Assembly (NCBI GenBank): GCA_034687125.1
Contig: JAQGBZ010000474.1
Location: 1 to 43,693 of the forward strand
DNA: 43,693 nucleotides
Source of the DNA: Neelides folsomi
Lineage: Eukaryota; Arthropoda; Collembola; Neelipleona; Neelidae
Direction of reading: 5' to 3'
Positions 35,106 to 43,693 of the stretch are shown piece after piece. The position numbers were made by a program, and so were the translations under genes. Each line of letters starts with the position of its first letter. Position 1 is the first letter of the stretch. A model generated the notes under the pieces. It ran no database searches. It was not told where the DNA came from and was given only the letters and a program-made list of their open reading frames with translations.

Positions 35106-35218
35106 TTAGTATAAACTGTTTTATTATCATTCGCCCTTGTTTAAGTATTTAAACATAAATAATATAATGTAATAATTTCAACATAAATAAAGATAGCGGA
35201 ATTGTAAATTAAATAAAT
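35106..35218. repeat. Dispersed duplicate, copy B
   Basis: Direct-orientation duplicate of 33841-33958. The first 60 bases are nearly identical and the rest diverged. Copy A adjoins the end of the chitin-binding gene, so copy B may be the remnant of a former tandem duplication of that locus. Confidence 0.8.
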
Positions 35219-35649
35219 TGTATTCATTTCCCCAATTGGATTCATTGATTCTTATATGCCACAATTATTATGTATAAAAGTAGAATGAAAGAGATCTCCT
35301 TAAAACTCTTAAAGCCTTTAAAGCCATTCATTATCTAAATCCATGAATAGTGTTGAAGTAGCCGAAACACAGTTTATCTTATGATGGATATAGGATGGAC
35401 CGTATATGCTTTTAATATTGAAGCAAATTGTCACAAGTGTAAAATTACACACTTCTTATAACGGGACAACATTGGTAGCATGGTCGTTATAACCACTTTT
35501 GTGTAAAATGTGTTGAATAGAAGCAAAGGAGAACTTTTACTTTCTGGCCTTATTTTTCCACACCACATCATCATGATGTTTGGCCCACTAATTCACCGTA
35601 CTTAAATGGGATTTAAATCTCTTTTAACTTCCTATTCTATCCAACAATT

Positions 35650-35721
35650 GCGTTATTGGTGTAATGGTTAGCATGGTTGCCTTCCAAGCAGTCGACCCCG
35701 GTTCGATTCCGGGATAACGCA
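35650..35721 (+). tRNA. tRNA-Gly (UCC)
   Basis: 72 bases folding as a cloverleaf. The acceptor stem pairs GCGTTAT with ATAACGC, with discriminator A. The anticodon loop CTTCCAA gives anticodon UCC (35683-35685). The T arm is CCCGG TTCGATT CCGGG. The A-box-like (TGGTGTAATGG) and B-box (GGTTCGATTCC) promoters are present, and T-runs follow. No intron. Confidence 0.97.
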
Positions 35722-35952
35722 ATAATTTTTGCATTTTTAAACCCGAATTTTATATTTTATCATCTCAGAGTTGAGCGCAATGAAATGAAGAAGCCTTTCA
35801 TTGAAAGAAAGGCAACAGGCTTTGTTTTCCTTTTTAGCAAAAATAAGTTGAATAACTTATTTGCAAATAAAAATAAATGGATTCTAAATTGCTTCTTGTT
35901 TAGCATGTTAATTGTAATTGTAATTAATAGATGAAAAAAATGCAAAAATTAC
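35722..35952. other. Spacer between inverted tRNA genes
   Basis: AT-rich spacer of 231 bases. Each tRNA is followed by TAATTTTTGCATTTTT, so about 16 bases of 3' flank are duplicated with the genes and supply the Pol III T-run terminator. The interior is otherwise unique. Confidence 0.8.
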
Positions 35953-36024
35953 TGCGTTATCCCGGAATCGAACCGGGGTCGACTGCTTGGAAGGCAACCA
36001 TGCTAACCATTACACCAATAACGC
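35953..36024 (-). tRNA. tRNA-Gly (UCC), inverted copy
   Basis: Exact reverse complement of the tRNA at 35650, with the same anticodon UCC and all promoter elements intact. The two genes face each other tail to tail. Confidence 0.97.
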
Positions 36025-36677
36025 AATTGATGTTTAGCTGGATCTCTAAAGTACTATCAAAGCCGCTCGCTCTATTTTCCTACCTTATTTGGATTTTTTT
36101 ATCAATTTCTTTTTATTACTAGCAAAGTACAGAGACTTCTACTCATACGATACTAAATTACTTGACAAGGCCGTACGTTTTATAATAATATTGCACTTTT
36201 ATTAACCACTTGATGAAAGAAAGAAGGATTTTTCATTTTGTTATTTCATAAAAATTAAATTAATTTACTCTCCCATAAAATAGAGTTTCTTTATTTTGTA
36301 GACGTTTTATTTCTTTTTTCTAAATTCACTTTCTTTAGATTGACACTATTAATTAAAATTGGATACTTTAACAAACTAGATCTATATTATTAAATGTCAG
36401 TTGGATAAGATAGGAAATGATCAGGGCTAGATAAAAATATTATATAAAAGCTCAATTCAAGTTGTAATTGTATGGTTTAATGTAATTTCTGTCATTTTTG
36501 AGTGCATATTTTGCAATTTTCATTATCTAATCAAAGAACTTTGTATTTTGTACCATTCTCTGCTACTTTAATACAATATTAACCAATTTAACTAATTAAC
36601 AAAGTCGAGTTCAATCAATTTTAGCAAAGTTTCTATCCTAGTTAATTCCTTACTTCCATTTTAAAGATTTTTCTAAA
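36025..36677. other. Intergenic, AT-rich
   Basis: 5' flank of the DUF962 gene; no other element recognised. Confidence 0.5.
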
Positions 36678-37708
36678 ATGGGTCTAACAGATCTCGACGA
36701 ACAGGTATTTAATCATTATATATATATTTTTAAAACAGTTAAAGTAAAAAATGTATTGTTTTAACGAATATAATAATATGATGAATTAAAGACACTAAAT
36801 GAAATTTATTTCTTGTCCCCGCCAGTTCACATTTTACGCTTCATATCATCACGACAAATGGAACAAATTGATTCACATTTTGTGTGTTTGGCCAATTCTC
36901 TGGACCGGACTCGTATTTGGTGAATATATTCCTTTCCAACTCACCGATTCGCAAAATCCTATCTCTCAAGCAATTCATCATCCAATAAATGTTACATTGA
37001 TTGTTGGGCTTCTCTACTCCTTGTGCTACATCATTATGGATAAAAAGTAAGCCCGAATTCAATGTAGAGTTATATACTACTACAAATATAATGTACATTT
37101 AAATATATTATTTATGTTTATGATATTACAAATCTAGTTTCCTATATGGTTAATTAATTTAATAATTAATTACAATTATTGTATTAACTTGGATTTAGAT
37201 TAAAATTACTAAAAAACATTCTTAAATTTTCAGAGCAGGAACATTGGCTGGTGTTCTTGTATTGGGCTGCGTTATCTTGGCTAGGAAATTTTATCTGGAA
37301 TCTGAAATTTGTACGGGATATCCAGCTTGGATGACCGCTTTAGCCATTCATGTTTTGTGTTGGATTGCTCAAGTAATAATTTAATTTATTTTATTTTCTT
37401 ATTCATTCTCAATTTTGTATTTATTACTGTTATTGATTGTTTTTTATAATAGTTTGTTGGACACGGAGCTTTTGAGGGACGTGCTCCCGCATTATTGGAC
37501 AACCTCATTCAAGCTTTCCTGTAAAGTTGAATATTTAATTCTATTTTAGCATTTACAGGAATTAATAATTTTTTTATAACATTTCAGCATGGCTCCGTTT
37601 TTCGTCCTTCTTGAAGTTCTTTTCTTCTTTGGCTACAGAAAAGACTTCCAGAAAAAGATGTGGGCTCAAGTGGAGAAAAATATCAAAAAATTTAAAGGAA
37701 AAAATTAA
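36678..37708 (+). CDS. Mpo1-like / DUF962 multipass membrane protein, five exons
   Basis: Exons 36678-36704, 36826-37046, 37234-37372, 37453-37520 and 37588-37708 join in phase (0, 2, 0, 2) to 191 residues. DUF962 signatures are clear: FYASYHHDKWNKLIHILCVWP near the N-terminus, then [26 protein letters not shown], with the conserved histidines of the HH and GHG motifs. Four hydrophobic helices fit an ER membrane protein, and the C-terminus is Lys-rich (KNIKKFKGKN), compatible with ER retention. Yeast Mpo1 is an Fe(II)-dependent dioxygenase that shortens 2-hydroxy fatty acids by alpha-oxidation in the phytosphingosine pathway. The same chemistry is likely here, inferred from family membership. 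The first exon encodes only nine residues. Confidence 0.93.
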
Positions 37709-38011
37709 ATAATTAAATGATCACCTTTCCACTATTTACTTATTTTTAAATGAAATTCCAGCATAAATATACATGTACTTCTATTGTCTATCATTTATAT
37801 AGAAAACGTATATCATGTACTCTATGGATTTATGTACTCAAAAGAAAAAATGTAAAAACGAGGTCATTTTAATCCAATGTTAGCTTGTTTTATATATTTT
37901 CTTGTTTGTAATATATTTGGTATTTAAAGTAAAAAATATTAAAATTAATTCAAGCTTATGCTTCTAATCGCAAAGTTGTCAATTTATTCAACTAATTTAC
38001 AAATTTACTGT
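37709..38011. other. Convergent intergenic region
   Basis: 3' flanks of the DUF962 gene (plus) and the gd-N-like gene (minus). Nothing else is seen. Confidence 0.5.
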
Positions 38012-38784
38012 TCAATAGTCATCCCCATCTCCGATGAACCCATAATTCGTCGTTGATTTTCTTGTAGTAAAAGAAACATGAGGATTGTCTATTGTAATGG
38101 TATCGTTCGACTCATCTTGATCTTGAGAAAGTGGTTCTAACCAAAAATATAATTTTTTTTATATTTTAATTTTTCATATTATAAAATGCAAGTAAATTAG
38201 TGCAAAAATATTACTCAAAAAATAATTTCAGTTATGATTATCTGTATAAACGATAACGTTATTTCATCCTTTTAAGGATTAAATTACCTCCACAAACAAT
38301 ATTGTCATTATGCAGAATTCTAATCAATTTGGGAGGATGAGAAAATTGTGTCCTTAATTTAACTCTTAATTCCATTTTCAATTTCCCATTGCTCATCAAA
38401 TCTTCTGAGTCGAATTTGTACTCTTTTCTCGTATCCATCATTTTACCTTTCAATGGTTTCATCTGCAAGTTAAAATTTAAAACAATTAATCTTCACTATA
38501 CGCATTAAAGTTTGCATAAATGTCAAAAATTAATAAGTTTAATTGATTTTCACCTCAACACCTCTGACGTTTTTATTGAATTTGAGTCTTATTTGAAATC
38601 CCTGAGTGTTAGCATCCATTGGGATTTCAATTTTTCCAATAATCATTCTTCCATGGCGTCTCATATTTTCCATGTATTTGTTACAACTTGTATTACTGTC
38701 CACTTGACCTTGCCCTAAAGTGAATACTAATGAAAGTATCAAAATACAAAATAAATCTAACGAGAAAAAACAAAAGAATTTCAT
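38012..38784 (-). CDS. Secreted gd-N-terminal-like domain protein lacking a protease domain, three exons
   Basis: Exons 38784-38554, 38462-38288 and 38136-38012 (phases 0 and 1) encode 176 residues. A signal peptide (FSLDLFCILILSLVFTLGQG) is followed by a domain of about 105 residues. It begins CNKYMENMRRHGRMIIGKIEIP and ends FSHPPKLIRILHNDNIVCG. The Cys-start, a GxIxIP strand, a hydrophobic LRV/IRL strand and a Pro-x-Leu...Ile-Cys close resemble the N-terminal domain of the arthropod serine protease gastrulation defective. Instead of a trypsin domain there is only a short acidic, Thr-rich tail (SQDQDESNDTITIDNP) ending GDGDDY. It may be a stand-alone regulator or binding protein. The domain call is by eye from conserved positions and should be treated as probable. 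Confidence 0.7.
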
Positions 38785-39970
38785 TTTATCTAATTTGTAT
38801 TAATATTGTAATTGTATGAACAATCAATGTAATTTAAAAAAATTCTCAATCTGTTACATTATGAAACTTGTGCCAAAAACGGGACCAAATTTAGTTCCCT
38901 TTATATAATAAGTAAATATTCCTTTCATTAATATTCGTGCTAACACTTTTATAGGTTATTCAATTGAATTGTTGAAATGTCTGGTTTTAGGAAACGGTTT
39001 TTCTCCAAGCTTATTTTAAGTAAGTCATGCCCTTGTATGACATGTGCCACATTGGAATACTTACATTTGAGCATTTTTATTAAATTGTTATGATAATTGT
39101 TATTTAGCTGTTATCATAAATACTCTTGCTTTCAACCTTTTGAATTTAAGCAATAATTTTTAATCATGATTTTGAAAACTATAATAATTGGCATTGTATA
39201 TTATTATTTTATTATTATATTATATTACATATTTAAAACAAATTATATTCTTGATAATTCTTGGCATGTATGAAAATTAATATTGAATTGAATTGCATAC
39301 GATTCTCATTGTTTAATTATCCTCAAAGATTAATAATGATGCTGCGCAAATACCTAAGTATGTGTATTGTGTACTAGACTATTTATTAGATGCCGCAGCA
39401 CGCTCATAATTTTCTGGAGAAATTCAATGCTCATTAACTCATTACATTACGGTTTATACATTACAGTCTAACAGGAAATCCTGATAACAATGAAGATGTA
39501 ATATTTTCTATCATGGTTAGAGAAATATTTGAAGGAAATAGTAACCATATTAGCTTTTCTTTTAAAATGTATCTTGATTTTTTGAATATAATTTTCAATA
39601 TAATATGTCCTTATTTGGTATTGGATTTTGTAAAGCAATAATTCCCATTTAATACTTTTATTTGAATGGTCATTAAAATTAAAATAATTTTTAATTTTAA
39701 TGGCCATTATTACCAAAATTATTTTAATTTTACAATCAATTATTATAATCCTTCCTCAATAATAATTACTTTAATTAGTTTGAGTTCTAAAAGATATGAT
39801 TTATTTATAAAAATAATACTTGAAAATTTTAATATAAAAACCTTATTATGCTGTGAGACTGAATAATTCTTAACAATCGTGGGGTTAAAGGTTACTAAAG
39901 CTAAGAAACATATTAGGTTCATACATATATTTTATGTATACAATTTATGTATCTAAATGTCTATTCTCTG
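38785..39970. other. Intergenic, AT-rich, with an AT hairpin
   Basis: Contains the inverted repeat at 39665-39708 (listed separately). Long frames here are low-complexity AT translation, not genes. Confidence 0.5.
39665..39708. repeat. AT-rich inverted repeat (hairpin), 20-base arms
   Basis: Arms 39665-39684 and 39689-39708 are complementary with one mismatch around a 4-base centre (left arm begins AATGGTCATTAAAA). No flanking features show a function. Confidence 0.75.
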
Positions 39971-40118
39971 TCCAAGAACGAGCTGGACTTCGCGGGTGCC
40001 ATTTAAAAAATTTATTTATTTAGTTTGCTTTAGCGATGAATTAGCTACAGCAATCGCTACAGCAAACTAAATAAATTAATTTAAAAATGGTACCCGCGAA
40101 GTCCAGCTCGTTCGTGGA
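39971..40118. mobile_element. Foldback / MITE-like long inverted repeat
   Basis: A 148-bp near-perfect foldback. The outer arms (39971-40001 and 40088-40118) match with two mismatches, including GAACGAGCTGGACTTCGCGG on the left. The match continues through the AT-rich inner arms to a loop of about 15 bases near 40045. The GC-rich ends stand out from the AT-rich surroundings. There is no ORF and no clear target-site duplication. It lies about 90 bases upstream of a secreted-peptide gene's acceptor. It could be a non-autonomous foldback transposon or a transcribed hairpin. Confidence 0.7.
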
Positions 40119-40210
40119 ACGGAACGAGAATATGTTGTATTTAAGTAAAATGCAATGTTTTATTCAAATAATTCAAATTGCTTATAATTAAAACCTTTTT
40201 GTATTTATAG

Positions 40211-40964
40211 AATACTTTCAATATGAAATTTTCAATCTATCTCCTTGCTCTTTTGATTGTGATTGCAACACCTGGATTAAATGTTGACCAAAAAGGATGT
40301 TCAAAAGCTCTGGTTAAATATTGGGCTACTAAAGGAATAACGGCAAAAGCCAAAGCTACATGCAAGTGAGCTAACTAACGATAAGTAGATCTTTACACAA
40401 GTTAAGACGTTCCACATCATTTATCGTTTCTGGCGATAAAACTATGGAAAAAATTGAGCATTTTAATTCTTTGGCTATCTGCATTAAAGCATTATTACAT
40501 AGATAACTTATTAAGACATTTTAATTTTAAAATACTAACATTAAACACATTTCGATAAAAACTAAATTGCCAATTTTTACATCTGAAAATATTCAATCTT
40601 CTGTCATATTATTACATTTTCAATTTTCTCTGTAGCATTATCGAGATAGAAATAATAAGCTCAAATTAAAAAAAAATACCCCGACTTCCTATTCAAATAT
40701 ACAAAAAAATATTGTTTTAAGAATACTCTTTTTGAGAATTAAAAAGATTTTTTAATTAAAAACTTAATGGACGCCGTCGATTGTCTCGATGCAATGGATT
40801 CTGTAACCGAATGTGAAGATGATCAATCAATGATGTTTTTGGCTCAAGTATATTCAAAAATTGTTGACAAAGCAACGGAACTTCGGTGTAAGCGAAATGT
40901 TTTGCGCGACGTAAAACGAAGCGCAATGACCGATAATCTGAATTTTGAAATTTTCAATATGTAA
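40211..40964 (+). CDS. Small secreted cysteine-containing peptide, copy 1 (reading frame join uncertain)
   Basis: The coding start (ATG 40223) lies just after an acceptor (TTTATAG), so a 5' UTR intron precedes it. Exon 40211-40365 encodes a signal peptide (MKFSIYLLALLIVIATPGLN) and a short mature stretch with two Cys, including KGITAKAKATC. It then either stops (AAG TGA) or uses the GTGAGC donor in phase 2. Downstream, an open frame to 40964 (MDAVDCLDAMDSVTECEDD, later ELRCKR) with three Cys looks like the C-terminal exon. However, its only nearby acceptor (40744-40745) is out of phase. Another good acceptor (TCTCTGTAG, exon at 40634) is in phase but gives a stop after 11 codons. So the gene may be shortened or frameshifted. 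A secreted, disulphide-bonded peptide of a lineage-specific family is likely. Function unknown. Confidence 0.5.
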
Positions 40965-41331
40965 AATATTTAATACACATCGATAATTTTTATTAATAAA
41001 TGAATTATGTCTTGTACTAACGGTTTTGAATAACCTACTCGTACTGCATAAAATGTTTAATTCTTTTAAAATTTTATATAATGTTTGTTATCGCATTATT
41101 ATTGATTTATTATGTAAAAATAAGCTATTGAAACTCATTAGAAATGAAATAAAATTAGCCATAAGAATAAGAATGTCATTAATATTTGGATAATAATAAA
41201 AATCTCTATAAATCTATTTATAATTTTAAAACAAACTATATGTTTTTTTTGCAGTGCCATAAAAACCTTTGCCTCACTTGAATTGCGTTTTCTAAATAAT
41301 TCTTTTAAATTTTCACTAACAATAAATAAAA

Positions 41332-41922
41332 TACAAAACGTGATTGGTAATAAATGAAACGATCTTAAACTGTGTTTTGGGATCTTATAAATGGTCATCC
41401 CACCAATTCCATGTTCTTACTTATTCGCAAGTTATTGATAAACAATACTTTTTATAAAAAATTGCAAATATGGGTGGGCCCCGAAAAATTAACCAGGAAT
41501 TTGAAGGGAGTTTAAGTGTGAAATCAGTGAAAGTTATGTTATACTGTAATAGTGATATTGTTGAAACGGGTTGGGGAGTTTTGCTACATTTTTTCAAAGG
41601 CTGTCACAAATTGCGGATTATAAAAAGAAGAGATTCTAGTCAAATAATATGAATAATCTTCACGATATAAGTATCATTCAAAGAAAGTGAAAATAGGTGT
41701 TTCAAGTGCATTATGACTTTTATTAAAGTTTTCACAACATCTTTAAGCTATTGGCATATTTTCTAGTACTCACCAACTCACCAATTTTAGTCATATTTCA
41801 TTTAACAAATATATTAATGAATAATGTCAATAATTAAGAACAGGAATTGTTAGAATTTCTATTACATGACTCAAAAATATACCATTTAAGATCGTTTCAT
41901 TTAATACCAATCACGTTTTGTA
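41332..41922. repeat. Separated inverted repeat, 38-base arms, 515-bp interior
   Basis: Arms 41332-41369 and 41885-41922 are reverse complements with one mismatch (left arm contains AACGTGATTGGTAATAAA). The interior holds the GC-richer short frame at 41473. It could be the ends of a short transposon or a duplicated and inverted fragment. No target-site duplication is seen. Confidence 0.6.
41473..41652 (+). CDS. Short unexplained ORF, weakly CUB-like
   Basis: ATG at 41470 opens 60 codons of less AT-biased sequence. The stretch VKVMLYCNSDIVETGWGVLL resembles the end of a CUB domain (hydrophobic strand, S-D, then G-aromatic and strand), but the rest of a CUB fold is absent. No flanking splice sites were identified. 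It lies between the arms of the inverted repeat. It may be an exon remnant. Low confidence. Confidence 0.2.
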   Translation, partial: GGPRKINQEFEGSLSVKSVKVMLYCNSDIVETGWGVLLHFFKGCHKLRIIKRRDSSQII

Positions 41923-43264
41923 ATTTACAATAAAAATGTTAACTATTTGTTTGTTAAAAAAGATTAGGAAGCGTTTATCTATTTAATGAATAAATGATAT
42001 TGCAAAACAAATAATTGCTTCCATAAATATCATGTCATAAATTCTAATATAATACCCGTATTAGTATTATTGCATAAATCTAAATCTCTATATTTGATTC
42101 CATAACTACAGTTCAGTGAGTTCAGTATCTTTGGATACTTTCATGGATTGTTAAATGATTAAATAAGAGAATAATGAAGAAAAAATTTCATATTTTTAAA
42201 TAAAATTAATATTTTTTCTAAATATGGTTTGTAGTTTCAACATGTCCATGTTTGGTATTACATTTGTCGAGAAAAGATTAAGCATTTAGACCTCATTTTT
42301 ACTTTTTGTTAGACTGGAATTAAACCATAATTGTTATTATGAGACCTAAGGTGGTCTATAAAAAATGTTTGAGAATGAAGGATTCTCAATAGCCTTAAAG
42401 AAAAGAATTTCAAATTTATTACGAAAATATTATATATGAGATAAAATGAAACGAAAGATTTTGCCCCAAATTATTTATTAAGACTTTTCACCACTACCCA
42501 TAGGTACTCGTTGTTAACGAGCAATCTTTAATGGATAGTAAGCTAGTCTTTTCCCAAAAAAATATAAGGACCGAATGATCCTGAATACAATTTCTCTTGG
42601 GCTTTTATAGGGCCAGTAATCATACGTTAGAATTCAATAATAGCTTATATAAATATTGTTATTATTACAATGAATCACTTAGGGTTAACAAAGATTAAAT
42701 TATTTATTTGTAAATATATAATATTGTATGTATGTACCTATGTACAATTATGTGGGTAAATTTAAAGATAAGGAATAAGAAAGTTCAAAGTAGAAAGTTA
42801 CAATTTGTGTAAAGAAAGAAAATAGAAGAGAAATGAATAACTTTTAATAAAGATTAAGATTAGTGGTAATTTAAGCACTTGAGGTCGACGTTAATTTCTA
42901 AAGGTCTAAAGGGTTCTGATGATTCACAACAATGACTAATCTTAAGTATTCAAATATTTATAGCTATATCAAATCAAGTATAATAGGATTAACTTTAGAA
43001 CTTATAAACACGTGCTTATGTACGTAAGTATAATAAAACTATTTAACTTGAATTGAATGGATTTAAATGAATTTTTAAATTACAAGTATATAGCTATATA
43101 CCGAGTGGGTATGATAGCTTTATATAACAATAATTATAAATGAAATAATAATATTTAAATATTTATTCATTAAATTACTGATTAGTATTATTTAATAAAA
43201 AAATTATGGTTTTATGTGGTTAATTGATATTTAATATGTGAAATAAATAATTGATAAGCTTGGG

Positions 43265-43272
43265 TATATAAA
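43265..43272 (+). promoter_or_regulatory. TATA box of secreted-peptide copy 2
   Basis: TATATAAA, followed about 30 bases on by a short leader that ends at a GTAAAT donor (exon edge 43315). With the acceptor at 43450-43451 this defines a complete promoter, leader exon and 5' UTR intron. Confidence 0.65.
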
Positions 43273-43295
43273 CCTTCAATAAATGCGAACACTAT

Positions 43296-43610
43296 TAACA
43301 ATTCCAGGCACGAAGGTAAATAATCAAAAAATATGTTACACATACATAATACCATTATTTACTTTTATATAATGTGCTTGTAAATCTGTTTAAGTTGAAT
43401 ATTCTTAATCGCGCTACTCAAACAGTTATTAAAACTTTTGTATATTAACAGAATACTTTCAATATGAAAATTTCAATTTGTCTCCTCGCTTTCTTGATTG
43501 TAATTGCAACACCTGGCTTAAATGCTGACCAAGAGGGATGTAAAAATTCTTTGATTCAATGTTTGGGAACTAAAGGAATAACGGCAAATACTAAGCCTAC
43601 ATGCAAGTGA
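43296..43610 (+). CDS. Small secreted cysteine-containing peptide, copy 2 (may run off the window)
   Basis: Paralogue of the gene at 40211. Leader exon to 43315, 5' UTR intron, then exon 43452-43606 with ATG at 43464. The signal peptide MKISICLLAFLIVIATPGLN is followed by a mature part (ADQEGCKNSLIQCLGTKGIT) ending KPTC. It then has the same AAGTGAG junction as copy 1: either a stop at 43608-43610 or a phase-2 donor leading to an exon beyond the window. The two coding segments are the same length (143 bases to the junction), and the bases just before ATG (AATACTTTCAAT) are identical. Copy 2 has an extra Cys where copy 1 has Tyr/Trp. Function unknown. Confidence 0.6.
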
Positions 43611-43693
43611 GAAAGATACACGAAATACGTATATATTATTGAGTTTAAAAATTATTTGGACTCGGTCGCCAAAACTTTTAAAATTGTCGCAGC

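Larger units (their letters stand above)
34561..35649. other. Intergenic, AT-rich, with duplicated fragments
   Basis: Contains the TATA box of the chitin-binding gene, a 24-base scrap identical to a DUF962 exon end (34983-35006), and copy B of the duplicate found at 33841. No gene is supported. Confidence 0.5.
40965..43264. other. Intergenic, AT-rich, with an inverted repeat and one CUB-like short frame
   Basis: Holds the separated inverted repeat 41332-41369 / 41885-41922 and a GC-richer 60-codon frame at 41473-41652 (both listed). The minus-strand frame at 41138-41398 is hydrophobic AT translation, not a gene. Confidence 0.45.

Noticed and set aside
35677..36122. ORFs running through the tRNA genes
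   Set aside because: They read tRNA sequence and AT spacer; no protein features.
39468..39866. Opposed ORFs over the AT hairpin
   Set aside because: Low-complexity Lys/Ile/Asn translation of palindromic AT DNA.
1..43693. CRISPR array, bacterial operon or viral insertion
   Set aside because: No regularly spaced repeats, no prokaryotic gene layout, and no reverse transcriptase, integrase, transposase or viral structural motifs were seen.

Overview
The window is nuclear DNA from an animal, almost certainly an arthropod. The evidence is GT-AG introns in nearly every gene, AT-rich introns and intergenic DNA with GC-richer exons, a peritrophin-type chitin-binding domain, a domain resembling the N-terminus of the arthropod serine protease gd, eukaryotic tRNA genes, and metazoan regulators (NeuroD, TFIIIC, ARP6). 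Genes are compact and introns are mostly 50-600 bp. The species cannot be named from sequence alone. NeuroD and cyanase fit a non-dipteran arthropod such as a springtail or a mite, but that is only an inference.

Layout. 1-6400 is mostly AT-rich DNA without a complete gene; one convincing orphan minus-strand exon lies at 3110-3251. 6413-9911 (+) is a four-exon gene for a 599-residue disordered protein with three LD-like leucine motifs and a C-terminal CaaX box. 11121/11511-12237 (+) is a NeuroD-family bHLH gene with two candidate first exons. 12853-20216 (-) is the complete five-exon GTF3C4 (TFIIIC 90 kDa subunit) gene; its 4.5-kb first intron holds a whole second gene on the same strand, ITFG1/TIP (16808-18868, plus a probable 5' UTR exon near 19556). 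A roughly 0.8-kb divergent interval follows, then METTL18 (21013-22668, +), an SLC17 transporter (23996-26291, +), ACTR6/ARP6 (26776-28535, +), a small one-pass membrane protein with a PPxY motif (28997-29507, -), and an intron-free cyanase ORF (30011-30460, -) that is rare in animals.

The right third is more accessory in character: two adjacent genes for cysteine-rich proteins without signal peptides (31979-32615 and 33064-33499, +), a chitin-binding-domain gene whose first exon lacks ATG and carries an in-frame stop (33994-34560, -), a perfect inverted pair of tRNA-Gly(UCC) genes, an Mpo1-like/DUF962 membrane enzyme (36678-37708, +), a secreted gd-N-like protein without a protease domain (38012-38784, -), and two paralogous secreted-peptide genes (40211 onward and 43296 onward, +). 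A 148-bp near-perfect foldback lies just upstream of the first of these.

Functionally the middle is a housekeeping cluster: Pol III transcription, chromatin remodelling (SWR1/SRCAP), translation-linked histidine methylation, and transport. The flanks hold a neural transcription factor and fast-evolving lineage-specific secreted or structural proteins. Exon joins were checked by hand for reading-frame phase; for GTF3C4, ITFG1, METTL18, SLC17, ACTR6 and DUF962 all phases close and the proteins have family-typical lengths.
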